Shown: positions 1 to 9,002, counted from the first letter of the stretch. The stretch: 64,000 nucleotides of DNA from Acidilobus sp. 7A (GCF_003431325.1 NZ_CP010515.1:124001-188000), one strand, 5' to 3'. Numbers and translations: made by a program. The notes: generated by a model from the letters alone, not told the origin.

Positions 1-1
1 C

Positions 2-2923
2 GGCGGAGGCATGGGGTACAGCGCCGGCCCACTGGGGGGCGTGAACTACCCTGCCTCCTCGCCCTGGGTGCTCGCAGTGGGCGGCACTACCACCTACCTC
101 ACTTTCTACCCCAACGGGACGCCGAGCTCCTCATACTCCACTGCGTGGTCAGCAGCCGGCTTCGTGCCTTTCTTCTTCAACTTCGGCGGCAGCACGGGAG
201 GCTACTCATACTTTGAGCCCATGCCGTGGTGGCAGGAGGGCGTGGCGCCAACGCCTCCCCAGGGCTTCCCCTACGGCAGGGCGATCCCGGACGTCTCAGC
301 CAACGCCAACATATTCCCAGGCATATATCAGATAACATATGGTAACGAGACCATAATAGATGGCGGCACCAGCGAGGCGTCGCCGCTGACGGCTGGCCTC
401 CTGGCCCTCATAGAGTCCTACCTAAACCAAAGGCTCGGCCTGCTGTCCCCAACCCTCTACGCGCTGTATAAGAACCCGTCGGCGAGGGGCGCGTTCATAC
501 CGGTAACCTTCGGCTACAACATACCCTGGTTCTCAAACAGCGGCTATAACCTGGTCACAGGCCTCGGCTCCATAAACGTTGGCGTGCTCGCCCACGAGCT
601 GAGCAATCAGGCCCTTGTAAGCAACCATATGCCGTCCCTCAGCGTCAGCGTCGTCGTGAACGGCGTTAGCATGGTGAACCAGGCCGAGGCCTACCAGCCG
701 CTTGAGTTACTGCCGGGGGAGAGCGCGACTATAGAGGCCAACATAACCTACAGCAACGGCAGCGAGGTCACGAACGGTGACTTCAAGGCGGAGCTTGTGA
801 CGCCCGAGGGCGTTATGCTGACGAAGCAGATGACCTACGTGCAGTCCCTCGGGCTCTGGCAGGCCAACATAACGGTGCCTGAAAACTGCAGCGGCACAAC
901 GTACGTGCAGGTCAACGGGACCTCAGCAGGACGCTGGGGCATAGGCTTCACGGAGGCCTTCAGCGGCTACTTCGTCACGGTGGCCTGGCCGGTGAGCGAC
1001 TCGCCATGGGACCCGTCCCTAGGCCTTCCTCTCTACTTCAATGTGACTGAGCTAAACGGGTCTCCAGCGCCAAGCTCAACAGAGTACGAGATGGTTATAA
1101 GCTACTATAACTTCCTCGATAACACCTACAGCGCCTATAACGAATACGTGTTCACAGGGCCACTTATTAACACCATGTTATACTTCAACGCGCCTGCAGG
1201 CTACGTAGCTATAGAGTTCACGCCGCCCGCCTTTGGCTTGGTGCCCGTGTTCTTCGGTGACTGTCTGCAGAACTTCGAACTGTTCCCTGAGGTCCTGTCT
1301 ATGCCAGGAGTCGTCGCGCCCGGTCAGTACATATTTGTGGAAGGCCTCGTCTATCCGCCCATTGAGACCGAGTCTTACCAGTCGCTAAGCCTCGGCACGT
1401 CGCTCTTTAATGCCATAGAGGTAGGCTCAAACGTGACCGCTGAGCTCGTCTCGCTGTCGGGGAAGGCCGTGTCTAGCGCCCAGATAACCTTCAACCCCAA
1501 CGTGGGCCTCTACACAGGCCTCCTGCAGGTGCCCGAAAACATAAGCCCAGGCTACTACTGGGTCGTGCTTGAGGCCAACTACAGCTCCTACACCCTTGCA
1601 AGCAGCAACATAAGTCCCAGCTACGTGGAGGGCATCGGCGTTGGCATGGTCTACGTGGGCGCCCCGCTCAACGTCAAGGTCTGGGTCTCGCCAGGAAGCC
1701 CGGCCCAGGGCCAGTCTATCACAATATATGCCAACATAACCTACGGCAACGGGACCCCAGTCAAGTACGGCCAGTTCTCAGCCGTGCTGGTGCCCGAGGC
1801 AGACCTTGGAGCCTTCGAGGGCCTAGCGCTCTCAGGCGTCAACGTGCCGCTCTACTACAACTCAAGCCTGGGCCTGTGGGTCGGCAGCGCCACGACGCCC
1901 TCGCCATTCTCGCCAGGCTCAACGGCCTTCTCGGGGCTGTACGCAGGTGAGCCCTGGGCTGTGGTCGTGACCGGCAACGCCTTCAATGGCGTGCCCGCGG
2001 CTAAGGCGGCGATAGCGCATGTGGCTGAGACCAAGTACGTCTACTACACAGGCGTCCTAACCCCTGGCAGCTTCTACCCGTACAACGGCCTCTTCTACGA
2101 CGCCAACATAACGGGCTTCAACGGCACCATAGAGGGCTCCGTCTTTGAGGGCAACGTTTACATAGTTGACAGCAACGTCACGATAGCTGACTCCCAGTCC
2201 TACGGCACCATATACGTCGTGAACTCCAACGTCAGCCTGGTTAACGTAAGGGCCTCCAGGGTTGTGGTCGCCAGCGGCGTTGCAAACCTCTACATGAGCG
2301 ACGTCATAAGCAGCGTGTCCGGGCACGTCAACTATGTGACGCCCCCGCAGATCACTGCGTTAGTTAGCGGCGTGGAGTCTTCAATTATGCACAACCTGTC
2401 AGCCCTCTGGTCAGAGGAGGGCGAGCTGCGGCAGGAGTACTCAAGCCTCAGCTCAACTGTTTCAGGCCTAAGCTCAACGGTATCCCAGCTAACGTCGGAG
2501 GCCAGCCAGCTGAGCACAAGGATCAGCGACCTGTCAGGTTGGCTCATGTCAAACGTGAGCGCTGTCAACAGGACCGTGACAGGCCTAGGGAACAGCCTAA
2601 GCGCCCTCAGCTCAAAGCTAACGTCGGAGGCCAGCCAGCTGAGCACAAGGATCAGCGACCTGTCAGGCTGGCTCATGTCAAACGTGAGCGCTGTCAACAG
2701 GACCGTGACAGGCCTAGGGAACAGCCTAAGCGCCCTCAGCTCAACTGTCTCAGGCCTAAGCTCAACGGTATCCAACATAAGCTCAAGAGTCTCGAGCATC
2801 AGCACGACCGCCACCAAGGCCTACAGCAGCGCCTCAAGGAGCTTCAGCCTGGGCGTGGGGGTGGCCGTGATCTCCGTCATATCCCTAGTCATAGCTGCGG
2901 TCGCGCTGTCCAGGAGGCACTGA
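2..2923 (+). CDS. Sedolisin (S53) acid protease, C-terminal part, surface-anchored
   Basis: The reading frame is open to the left edge, so the N-terminus, including the catalytic Glu/Asp region, lies outside the window. The visible part starts in the sedolisin fold (GGMGYSAG, then PASSPWVLAVGGTT) and has the nucleophile motif GGTSEASP, Ser at about codon 121 from the first in-window ATG. The following SGYNLVTGLGS stretch fits the calcium-site region of the family. Two Ig-like segments share the pattern ANITYxNGxxVxxGxFxAxLV (about residues 235-310 and 575-650). Then come a short beta-solenoid-like stretch, a coiled coil (about 800-935) and a C-terminal membrane helix ending SRRH. The many N-x-S/T sequons fit an extracellular glycoprotein. 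The likely role is digestion of environmental protein in acid, tethered by a coiled-coil stalk. Family call is firm; substrate unknown. Confidence 0.85.
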   Translation, partial: GGGMGYSAGPLGGVNYPASSPWVLAVGGTTTYLTFYPNGTPSSSYSTAWSAAGFVPFFFNFGGSTGGYSYFEPMPWWQEGVAPTPPQGFPYGRAIPDVSANANIFPGIYQITYGNETIIDGGTSEASPLTAGLLALIESYLNQRLGLLSPTLYALYKNPSARGAFIPVTFGYNIPWFSNSGYNLVTGLGSINVGVLAHELSNQALVSNHMPSLSVSVVVNGVSMVNQAEAYQPLELLPGESATIEANITYSNGSEVTNGDFKAELVTPEGVMLTKQMTYVQSLGLWQANITVPENCSGTTYVQVNGTSAGRWGIGFTEAFSGYFVTVAWPVSDSPWDPSLGLPLYFNVTELNGSPAPSSTEYEMVISYYNFLDNTYSAYNEYVFTGPLINTMLYFNAPAGYVAIEFTPPAFGLVPVFFGDCLQNFELFPEVLSMPGVVAPGQYIFVEGLVYPPIETESYQSLSLGTSLFNAIEVGSNVTAELVSLSGKAVSSAQITFNPNVGLYTGLLQVPENISPGYYWVVLEANYSSYTLASSNISPSYVEGIGVGMVYVGAPLNVKVWVSPGSPAQGQSITIYANITYGNGTPVKYGQFSAVLVPEADLGAFEGLALSGVNVPLYYNSSLGLWVGSATTPSPFSPGSTAFSGLYAGEPWAVVVTGNAFNGVPAAKAAIAHVAETKYVYYTGVLTPGSFYPYNGLFYDANITGFNGTIEGSVFEGNVYIVDSNVTIADSQSYGTIYVVNSNVSLVNVRASRVVVASGVANLYMSDVISSVSGHVNYVTPPQITALVSGVESSIMHNLSALWSEEGELRQEYSSLSSTVSGLSSTVSQLTSEASQLSTRISDLSGWLMSNVSAVNRTVTGLGNSLSALSSKLTSEASQLSTRISDLSGWLMSNVSAVNRTVTGLGNSLSALSSTVSGLSSTVSNISSRVSSISTTATKAYSSASRSFSLGVGVAVISVISLVIAAVALSRRH
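2488..2745 (+). repeat. Tandem 129-bp repeat in the protease stalk
   Basis: Two adjacent 129-bp units (2488-2616 and 2617-2745) encode two 43-residue coiled-coil blocks beginning LTSEASQLSTRISD. I see a single silent t/c difference plus a changed last base. A second, shorter near-copy (2452-2485 and 2740-2773) flanks the array. The near-identity at DNA level, silent sites included, points to recent duplication that lengthened the stalk. Confidence 0.9.
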
Positions 2924-2961
2924 AGGCCGGCGCCCGGGCTCCGACAGACTCAAAACAAAGG

Positions 2962-2981
2962 TTTTTGCCGTTATCTTTTTT
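2962..2981 (+). terminator. T-rich terminator after the protease
   Basis: Two T-runs (five and seven T, separated by gccgttatc) lie 39 nt after the protease stop, in the 75-nt gap to a convergent gene. This fits archaeal T-rich intrinsic termination. No stable hairpin is needed or seen. Confidence 0.5.
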
Positions 2982-2998
2982 AAAGCTCGTCTGCCGGG

Positions 2999-4294
2999 TC
3001 ACTCGAGCATCTCGCTGAAGATCCTCCTCAGGTCGTCCTTAGATATTGTCTTGGGGGACAGCACTAGCAGCCTCTGCTGCGCCCACGCCCCCTCCACGAG
3101 CGCGTCCAGGTCAGACCTGTTGAACCCTACCTCCTTCAGGTTGGTCGGTATGTGGAGGTCCTCGAGCAGCCTTATGTAGTAGTCAAATATCCTCTCGCCA
3201 AGCTCCCTGCCCGTGCCGCTCGTGTCAAGGCCGAGGGCGCCAGCCACAAGCCTGAACTTGTCCTCGTTGTAGGGGGCGAGGTACCTGAAGGCGTAGGCGG
3301 CTGGTATTGCAGTGCTTATGCCGTGGGGCACTATGGGGTAGCCGAAGTCGTAGTCCGGCGGGCGCCAGTCCCTCACCATGCCAGCTATCGGGTAGGCCAT
3401 GGCGTGGGGCACGTGCACGCCCGCGTGGCCGAAGCCGAGGCCAGCCAGGTTTGCCCCGAGCTGCATGTAGTACCTTGCCTCTATGTCATATGGGTCCGCG
3501 TAGGCCCTCCTCAGGTACTTGGCGGCCCACGTTATGACGGGCAGGAACAGGTCGCCTATGGGCGTTGAGCCGGCGTAGACGGGCCTCTCGGCCGGGCTCA
3601 CGGCAGGCCTTGCTGTGTACGGGTGGGCAGTTATGGACTCTATGGCGTGGTTGAGGACGTCAAGGCCTGTTGACGCGGTGACCATGGGCGGCATGGTTAT
3701 TGTCGTCAGGGGGTCAACTATGGCAACCGAGGGCCTCAGGTACTGGTTGCTCACGCCCGTCTTGACGTGGAGCTTCTTTACGTCAAGCACCGCCACATTA
3801 GTGTTCTCCGCCCCGGTGCCAGCCGTCGTGGGTATGGCAATCATGGGCCTCAGGGGGCCGGGCGGGGAGGCGCCGCCGCCGACGGGCTTGTTGACGTAGT
3901 CCATGAGGTCCCTCGGGTAGGAGTAGAGGAGGTTGAGCAGCTTGGCGGTGTCTATCGTCGAGCCTCCGCCCAGGGCCACGAAGCCGTCGACCCTCAGGTC
4001 CTTCACCTTGGAGAAGCCGCTCACTATGGCCTCGTCGTCAGGCTCTACGTGCACGTCAGTGAAGGCCTCGACCTTTATGCCCTGGGCCTCGAGGCTCCCC
4101 CTGACCTGCTCAGCCAGCCTCGTCTCAGCCAGCCTCTTCCCCACGACGAGGAGGACGCTGGTCATGCCGAGCCTCCTGGCCTCGTAGCCGACGTCCTTGG
4201 AGGCCCCGAGGCCGAACTTTATGTAGGGCAGGTTTATCACGAAGACGGAGTCCGTGTACTCCGAGTACGCCAGGTAGGACTGGGAGTAAGACAT
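2999..4294 (-). CDS. Iron-containing alcohol dehydrogenase family protein
   Basis: A 431-residue protein of the group III (Fe-dependent) alcohol dehydrogenase fold. The NAD(P)-binding motif GGGSTIDTAK is at 109-118. The expected metal ligands are visible as D and H in GLDVLNHAIES, then H in GHAGVHVPHAMAYP and in IVPHGIS. The GHAGVHVPHAMAYPIAG stretch is typical of the hydroxyacid-oxoacid transhydrogenase/ADHFE1-like branch, so it may oxidise a hydroxyacid or reduce an aldehyde rather than ethanol. It is divergent from an MBL hydrolase, with a shared AT-rich promoter region at 4345-4380. The ATG at 4294 is about 50-65 nt from the TATA-like block, so a short leader is likely. Fold call is firm; substrate unknown. 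Confidence 0.85.
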   Translation of the reverse strand: MSYSQSYLAYSEYTDSVFVINLPYIKFGLGASKDVGYEARRLGMTSVLLVVGKRLAETRLAEQVRGSLEAQGIKVEAFTDVHVEPDDEAIVSGFSKVKDLRVDGFVALGGGSTIDTAKLLNLLYSYPRDLMDYVNKPVGGGASPPGPLRPMIAIPTTAGTGAENTNVAVLDVKKLHVKTGVSNQYLRPSVAIVDPLTTITMPPMVTASTGLDVLNHAIESITAHPYTARPAVSPAERPVYAGSTPIGDLFLPVITWAAKYLRRAYADPYDIEARYYMQLGANLAGLGFGHAGVHVPHAMAYPIAGMVRDWRPPDYDFGYPIVPHGISTAIPAAYAFRYLAPYNEDKFRLVAGALGLDTSGTGRELGERIFDYYIRLLEDLHIPTNLKEVGFNRSDLDALVEGAWAQQRLLVLSPKTISKDDLRRIFSEMLE

Positions 4295-4344
4295 GGCTTC
4301 CGCCCATCTCAGCCTGGGGCCTGGTAGCTTTATCCTGGGCCCCT

Positions 4345-4380
4345 TCTCGTGTATATATTATCCCACATATTTATAATACC
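4345..4380. promoter_or_regulatory. Divergent promoter between Fe-ADH and MBL hydrolase
   Basis: An AT-rich block in otherwise GC-rich DNA holds two TATA-like elements, gtatatatta (4351-4360) and tttataata (4370-4378). One can serve each direction. Confidence 0.55.
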
Positions 4381-4430
4381 ACTTATCTGAAAATATAGGC
4401 ACTGGCTCCCCTCAGGCCACGGCGAGGCCC

Positions 4431-5240
4431 ATGGCTGAGACCAGGGTCAAGCACGCGTACCTCCTGGACTATGGCCTCATGCAGGCCGAGTGGGGCTGGT
4501 TCCTGCCCGACGCGGCCACGCACAGCCAGAAGGACAAGCCGAGGAGGTGGGTGGAGTTCCCTATGAGTGGCGCCCTGATAGAGCACGAGGACGGCTGGAT
4601 AATGATTGACTCAGGCCCGAGCCCCGAGGCATCAAAGGCGTGGCCCAAGGAGTCCTTCGAGGCCTTCCCTGTGGTCAAGTTCAGCGAGGAGAACGTGTCT
4701 GTCAACCAGCTCAAGACGCTCGGCCTGAAGCCGGAGGACGTAAAGGCAATAATATTCACCCACCTGCACCTGGACCACGTTGGGCAGGCCTACCTTTTCA
4801 GGGACTCAGCCTACCTTATAGCGCACAAGCTTGAGCTCGCCCACGCCCTGACGCAGATATGGGAGGGCAAGTACGGCGCCTATGTGCCTGGCGACTTCGA
4901 GCCCCTGAAGGGCGCCAGGTGGGTCCTCATCGACGAGGAGAGGCTTGAGGTGCTGCCAGGCATAGAGGTCATCCACACGGGTGGCCACACGCCAGGTCAC
5001 ATGGTGGTCAAGGTGGACGCCCCGAACGGGGACACGTGGTACTTCATGGGGGACTTCTTCCACATGCCTGAGGAGTTCCAGGCCGAGAGCAAGGGGTGGC
5101 TACTCTTCAACGGGGAGCAGTTCGAGTCCTTCACTAGGAAGTTGAAGTTCTGGGCTTCGTCAAGGAGGGTCCACATGTACATGACCCACGACCCGACCAA
5201 CTGGCAGAAGTACCCCAGGATACCCAGGCCCCTGTTCTGA
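4431..5240 (+). CDS. MBL-fold hydrolase, lactonase-like
   Basis: A 269-residue metallo-beta-lactamase-fold protein. The metal motif HLHLDH (H111, H113, D115, H116) is followed by GGHTPGH, GDFFH and a late H in THDPTN, giving the full two-metal set. The long N-terminal lead (YLLDYGLMQAEWGWFLPD) and overall layout resemble AiiA/AttM-type acyl-homoserine lactonases and related lactone hydrolases. It sits between an alcohol dehydrogenase and an aldehyde oxidoreductase, so a lactone or ester intermediate of alcohol/aldehyde or sugar metabolism is at least as likely as a signalling molecule. That link is inference. The ATG start fits the TATA-like block 50-80 nt upstream. Confidence 0.8.
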   Translation: MAETRVKHAYLLDYGLMQAEWGWFLPDAATHSQKDKPRRWVEFPMSGALIEHEDGWIMIDSGPSPEASKAWPKESFEAFPVVKFSEENVSVNQLKTLGLKPEDVKAIIFTHLHLDHVGQAYLFRDSAYLIAHKLELAHALTQIWEGKYGAYVPGDFEPLKGARWVLIDEERLEVLPGIEVIHTGGHTPGHMVVKVDAPNGDTWYFMGDFFHMPEEFQAESKGWLLFNGEQFESFTRKLKFWASSRRVHMYMTHDPTNWQKYPRIPRPLF

Positions 5241-5298
5241 CGAGCATAGTTTTGCATTTTTCCTTTCCCAGTCACCTGCACCGGGGGAAGGTCGAGCC

Positions 5299-7101
5299 TT
5301 GGAGGGGACATTCAGCAGGCTCATAAGGGTCGACCTGAGCTCGGGGGCTGTGCGCTACGACGAGGCAAGGCAGGAGGACGTCAAGGCCTACCTGGGCGGC
5401 AGGGGCCTGGGCCTCCTGCTAGCCTCCAGGAGCGGCTTCAGGAGGGGCGTGGATCCCCTGTCGCCGGACTCGCCACTGATATTCGCCTCAGGCCCCCTGG
5501 CCGGCTCAGGGATGCCCCTCTCCTCAAGGGCCGTGGCAGTGTTCATGTCGCCCCTCGCCAACAGGTGGAGCTACTCAACGGTCGGCGGCTCCCTGGCCGT
5601 CATAATGAGGTACGCCGGGGCCGACGTCCTTATGGTCACCGGCAGGGCCAGCAGGCCCTCCTACATAGTGGTTGAGGGCGGCAGGGCCGAGGTCAGGGAC
5701 GCCTCAGGCCTCTGGGGCATGGGCACCCTCGACGCTGAGAGGGCCCTGAAGGAGGTTCACGGCGACGATTCCGCCGTAGCAGTGATAGGCCCGGCAGGGG
5801 AGAACATGGTGAGGTTCGCGTCGATAAACCACGAGACGTGGAGGCAGTTCGGCAGGGGAGGGGGAGGAGCCGTGATGGGCTCAAAGAACCTCAAGGCGGT
5901 CGTCTTCGTGCCCAGCGGCAGGGCCGTCGAGGCTGCAGACCCAGAGATGACGTGGGCCATGATAAGCGAGATGACGAGGAGGCTGGCCACAGGGGCCAAG
6001 TCGTACAGGGACAACGGCACCCTCGGCACAATAGACGCGGGGAACGGGACTGGCTTCTTCCCCTCGCTCTACTGGACCAGGGTCTCGGCCCCAGGCTGGA
6101 GGAGGATATCTTGGTTTGACGTCCTGAGCAAGTACTACTACACGGGCAAGAGGACCACGTGCCTTCACTGCCCCGTGGCCTGCCACAAGACTGTGGCCTC
6201 CAGGAGGTACGGGGGCTACGTAGAGCTCGAGTACGAGACCACAATGGCCTTGGCTGGGCTCACCGGGGTAGTTGACCCTGACGAGCTGATACAGCTGGCC
6301 CACGTCGTTGACGACATGGGCCTGGACTCCATAACGACAGGGAACGTGCTCGGCCTCCTCGCCTACCTCACCGAGAGGGGGGCCGTCAGCCCAGGGGAGG
6401 GGGTGAGGTTTGGGGACGCGGCCCGCATGAGGGAGCTCATATTCATGATAGCAAAGAGGGAGGGGATAGGCAAGGTCCTCTCCCTGGGGGCCAAGGAGGC
6501 CGCCAAGGAGCTGGGTCACCCTGAGGCCGCGGTAGAGGTCAAGGGCCTCGAGCCGGCGGGCTACGACCCGAGGACGCTCAAGGGCATGGCGCTCAACTAC
6601 GCTGTAGCCGAGAGGGGCGCCGACCACCTGTGGGCAAGCGCCTACGCTGTTGACATACCCGGCCTGGCGGGGGGCAGGCAGGCCACCGGGGAGGAGAAGG
6701 TTAGGGCCGTTATGGACCTGGAGGAGAGGAACGCGGTATATGACAGCGCCGTTCTCTGCAAGTTCGGCAGGAACGCCTACGGCTGGGACGAGCTGGTGAG
6801 GTCCCTTAACGCAGTCACAGGCTTCGACTACACGAAGGAGACACTTAGGCAGGTCGCCCAGAGAATTATCGTGCTGCACAGGCTCATGAACGGCACCACA
6901 GTTGAGGAGGACAGGCTGCCCCCCAGGTGGCTCAGCGAGCCGGTGGAGTTCGAGGGCAAAAGCTACGTCGTCACAGAGGCCGAGTGGAGGTCCATGCTTA
7001 TGACGTACTACAGGCTGAGGGGCTACGACGAGGAGGGCAGGCCCACTAAGGAGACGCTTGAGGCGCTCAGAGTTAGTTTAGTACAGACGGGCCAAGGATA
7101 G
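5299..7101 (+). CDS. aor: Tungsten-containing aldehyde:ferredoxin oxidoreductase
   Basis: A 600-residue AOR-family enzyme that oxidises aldehydes to acids with ferredoxin as acceptor, using a tungsten bis-pyranopterin cofactor and one [4Fe-4S] cluster. Three cluster cysteines form CLHCPVAC at 288, 291 and 295, and the fourth is C487 in VLCKFGRNAYG. The N-terminal GGRGLGLLL and the glycine-rich GRGGGGAVMGSKNLKAV are standard pterin-binding regions. The start is TTG at 5299, 58 nt after the MBL gene, and the length is normal. A dedicated multi-cluster ferredoxin follows after 34 nt, so the two probably act as an AOR-ferredoxin pair in amino-acid or sugar fermentation. Which aldehyde (general, formaldehyde or glyceraldehyde-3-phosphate) cannot be told from sequence. 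Confidence 0.92.
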   Translation: MEGTFSRLIRVDLSSGAVRYDEARQEDVKAYLGGRGLGLLLASRSGFRRGVDPLSPDSPLIFASGPLAGSGMPLSSRAVAVFMSPLANRWSYSTVGGSLAVIMRYAGADVLMVTGRASRPSYIVVEGGRAEVRDASGLWGMGTLDAERALKEVHGDDSAVAVIGPAGENMVRFASINHETWRQFGRGGGGAVMGSKNLKAVVFVPSGRAVEAADPEMTWAMISEMTRRLATGAKSYRDNGTLGTIDAGNGTGFFPSLYWTRVSAPGWRRISWFDVLSKYYYTGKRTTCLHCPVACHKTVASRRYGGYVELEYETTMALAGLTGVVDPDELIQLAHVVDDMGLDSITTGNVLGLLAYLTERGAVSPGEGVRFGDAARMRELIFMIAKREGIGKVLSLGAKEAAKELGHPEAAVEVKGLEPAGYDPRTLKGMALNYAVAERGADHLWASAYAVDIPGLAGGRQATGEEKVRAVMDLEERNAVYDSAVLCKFGRNAYGWDELVRSLNAVTGFDYTKETLRQVAQRIIVLHRLMNGTTVEEDRLPPRWLSEPVEFEGKSYVVTEAEWRSMLMTYYRLRGYDEEGRPTKETLEALRVSLVQTGQG

Positions 7102-7135
7102 CCTAAAATAAGGCCCCTGCCACTGAGGATAGGCG

Positions 7136-7663
7136 GTGCCTGGCTTGAAGCAGCTCATTGCAATTCCTGAGAAGTGCACTGGCTGTGGTAGGTGCGAGCT
7201 CGCCTGCAGCTTCGAGCACTTCAAGGTCTTCGACCCCGAGCTCTCGGCAATTCACGTGCTTAGGCTGGAGAGGGAGCCCCTGGACGCCCCGCTCTTCTGC
7301 ATACAGTGCGGCCTCTGCGCCATGGAGGGGGTATGCCCCCACAACGCCATATACAGGGACCCCAACACGTTCTCGGTCGTAATTGACAGGGCCAGGTGCG
7401 ACGGCTGCGAGAGGTGCGTGGAGGTCTGCCCGTACGGCGTCATAACCATTGACCACGTGGAGAAGAAGGCCATAAAGTGCGACCTGTGCGGCGGCGACCC
7501 AGCGTGCGTCAAGGCGTGCCCTGAGGGCGCCCTGGCCTACGTCGACGTCAACGAGGCGGCCTACTACAAGCGCTACTTCTTCGCGAAGCTGCAGGAGAAG
7601 GCCATGGTGCCCATAGTGCCGTACCCGGCCGAGAGGTCCAGCCAGCTGAACAACAGGGCCTGA
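7136..7663 (+). CDS. Four-cluster [4Fe-4S] ferredoxin, electron partner of AOR
   Basis: A 175-residue HycB/CooF-like polyferredoxin with sixteen cysteines in four groups: CTGCGRCELAC, CIQCGLCAMEGVC, CDGCERCVEVC and CDLCGGDPACVKAC. These can hold four [4Fe-4S] clusters. The GTG start at 7136 lies 34 nt after the AOR stop, so the genes are very likely co-transcribed and the protein takes electrons from AOR. The tail after about residue 145 lacks cysteines. The next gene is convergent. Confidence 0.88.
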   Translation: MPGLKQLIAIPEKCTGCGRCELACSFEHFKVFDPELSAIHVLRLEREPLDAPLFCIQCGLCAMEGVCPHNAIYRDPNTFSVVIDRARCDGCERCVEVCPYGVITIDHVEKKAIKCDLCGGDPACVKACPEGALAYVDVNEAAYYKRYFFAKLQEKAMVPIVPYPAERSSQLNNRA

Positions 7664-7690
7664 AGAAGGGAGCAGCTCACCGGCTTTTGT

Positions 7691-8842
7691 CTAGATGGCC
7701 CTCCCTGGGGGCCTCGGCCGGCCCTCAAGGGTTACCCTTACGGCCTCCGCTGACCTCACGAGCGCCGCGTAGTCGAGGTTCATGGACTTCTCGGCCTCGA
7801 GCACGTCGCTCACAGAGGCCCTGGTGGTGGAGGGGCCCGCGAGGGAGCAGTACTCAGGCACCTTTGCTGAGACGCCATAGGTCCCTATGGACCTCGCGAC
7901 CCTCACTATGTCCTCCTTGTCCATCGCTATCAGCGGCCTCAGTATGGGCAGCTCTATTCCGTGCTCCTCAGCCTCAAGGTTCCACATGGTCTGGGAGGAG
8001 ACCTGCGAGAGCGACTCCCCGGTCGTTATGGAGTGCGCCCCCTCTATGCGAGCTAGGGCCTCGGCGAGCCTGTAGAGGACCCTCTTGAGGGCTATAACCC
8101 TCAGGGGCCTCCTGACCTCGGCCAGGGCCTTCATAACTGGGACCCCGTCTATGAAGTAGACCTTTATGTCGTGGCGGCCCGCCCACGGCCTCAAAAGCTT
8201 AACCTCGCTCAGGACGGCCTCCCTGTGCTCCCTCCCCCCTATTGCAAGGTTCAGAACGACGGGCACGACGCCCCTCCTCATTATCATCCACGTCGCCACG
8301 GGGGAGTCTATGCCGCCTGAGACGAGGGCAACTGTTCTGCCGGCGACCCCGACCGGCAGCCCCCCAGGGCCCGCCTGAAGGGAGGTGTGGACGTAGGCCA
8401 GCCCCCTCTCAACCATGTCAACATACACCGTGACCTCGGGCGACTCAAGGTCCACCCCCGCGGACCCGCCCAGGAGGGCTGCCCCCAGTTCCCTGTTGAC
8501 GTCAAGGCTGGTGAACCTGTCCTCGCTCAGCCTCCTGGCCCTCACGGCAAAGCGCCTCCCCCTGACGTCGTTAGCTGTCAGCTCCGCCGCCCTCCTCACC
8601 AGGTCCCCCAGGTCATCGTACCTGACCTCGCTGGCTACCGCGTAGTGGGCGAGGCCGAAGACCCTTGAGAGGGCGGAGGGGTCGCCGTCAACGTCTAGCA
8701 CGAGGAGGCCCCCGTAGACCCTTGACGACCTGAGCCTCACGGCAGCTGATATGTTAGCTAGCAGCTCCCTGACCATGTGGAACCTCGTCTGCCTGCCCTT
8801 TATGCACAGCTCCCCCGCCAGGGTGGCCACAACCGCCGTCAT
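7691..8842 (-). CDS. thiI: tRNA 4-thiouridine synthetase ThiI
   Basis: ThiI-type tRNA sulfurtransferase that adenylates and thiolates U8 of tRNA. It has an N-terminal ferredoxin-like plus THUMP region (about residues 1-165), the PP-loop SGGIDSPVA, and the downstream TTGESLSQVSSQT stretch characteristic of ThiI. A cysteine in VPEYCSLAG is in the position expected to carry sulfur or ligate a cluster. There is no C-terminal rhodanese domain, as is usual in archaea. I prefer the ATG at 8842 to an upstream ATG at 8878, because the extra twelve residues (GLLPSRSSAQR) look non-homologous and the conserved protein begins near TLAGELCIKGRQTR. It is convergent with the ferredoxin gene. Confidence 0.9.
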   Translation of the reverse strand: MTAVVATLAGELCIKGRQTRFHMVRELLANISAAVRLRSSRVYGGLLVLDVDGDPSALSRVFGLAHYAVASEVRYDDLGDLVRRAAELTANDVRGRRFAVRARRLSEDRFTSLDVNRELGAALLGGSAGVDLESPEVTVYVDMVERGLAYVHTSLQAGPGGLPVGVAGRTVALVSGGIDSPVATWMIMRRGVVPVVLNLAIGGREHREAVLSEVKLLRPWAGRHDIKVYFIDGVPVMKALAEVRRPLRVIALKRVLYRLAEALARIEGAHSITTGESLSQVSSQTMWNLEAEEHGIELPILRPLIAMDKEDIVRVARSIGTYGVSAKVPEYCSLAGPSTTRASVSDVLEAEKSMNLDYAALVRSAEAVRVTLEGRPRPPGRAI

Positions 8843-8883
8843 TCTCTGTGCCGAGCTACGGCTGGGCAGGAGGCCCAAAAGGC

Positions 8884-9002
8884 TTAAGCATATGCCTCCA
8901 GGGCGTAAGTGAGCGCGCTAACGCCTATGGCGGCGAGGAGGAGGCCTGAGGCGCACTCATACGCTGAGCCTGTGGGAGAACGCCTTTATTAGGACCATGT
9001 AA
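8884..9002 (-). pseudogene. Possible remnant of a membrane-protein C-terminus
   Basis: In the gap upstream of thiI, minus-strand reading gives MVLIKAFSHRLS and then, after a one-base frame change, AYECASGLLLAAIGV followed by SALTYALEAYA and a stop at 8884. The second part looks like a membrane helix and uses the local codon style (ata, agc, ctc). No complete gene can be built. It may be the tail of a lost transporter or may be chance. The rest of the 8879-9094 gap shows only the promoter of the next gene. Confidence 0.25.

Noticed and set aside
2539-3018. 159-codon frame overlapping the protease stalk
   Set aside because: It is an out-of-frame reading of the tandem repeat; the protease frame is conserved to its membrane anchor.
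4431-5240. Quorum-quenching role for the lactonase-like hydrolase
   Set aside because: The fold fits, but the neighbours are redox enzymes and nothing in the window suggests homoserine-lactone signalling.
5881-6879. 332-codon open frame on the minus strand opposite the AOR gene
   Set aside because: It mirrors the GC-rich codons of a fully conserved AOR; the translation is low-complexity and has no recognisable motif.
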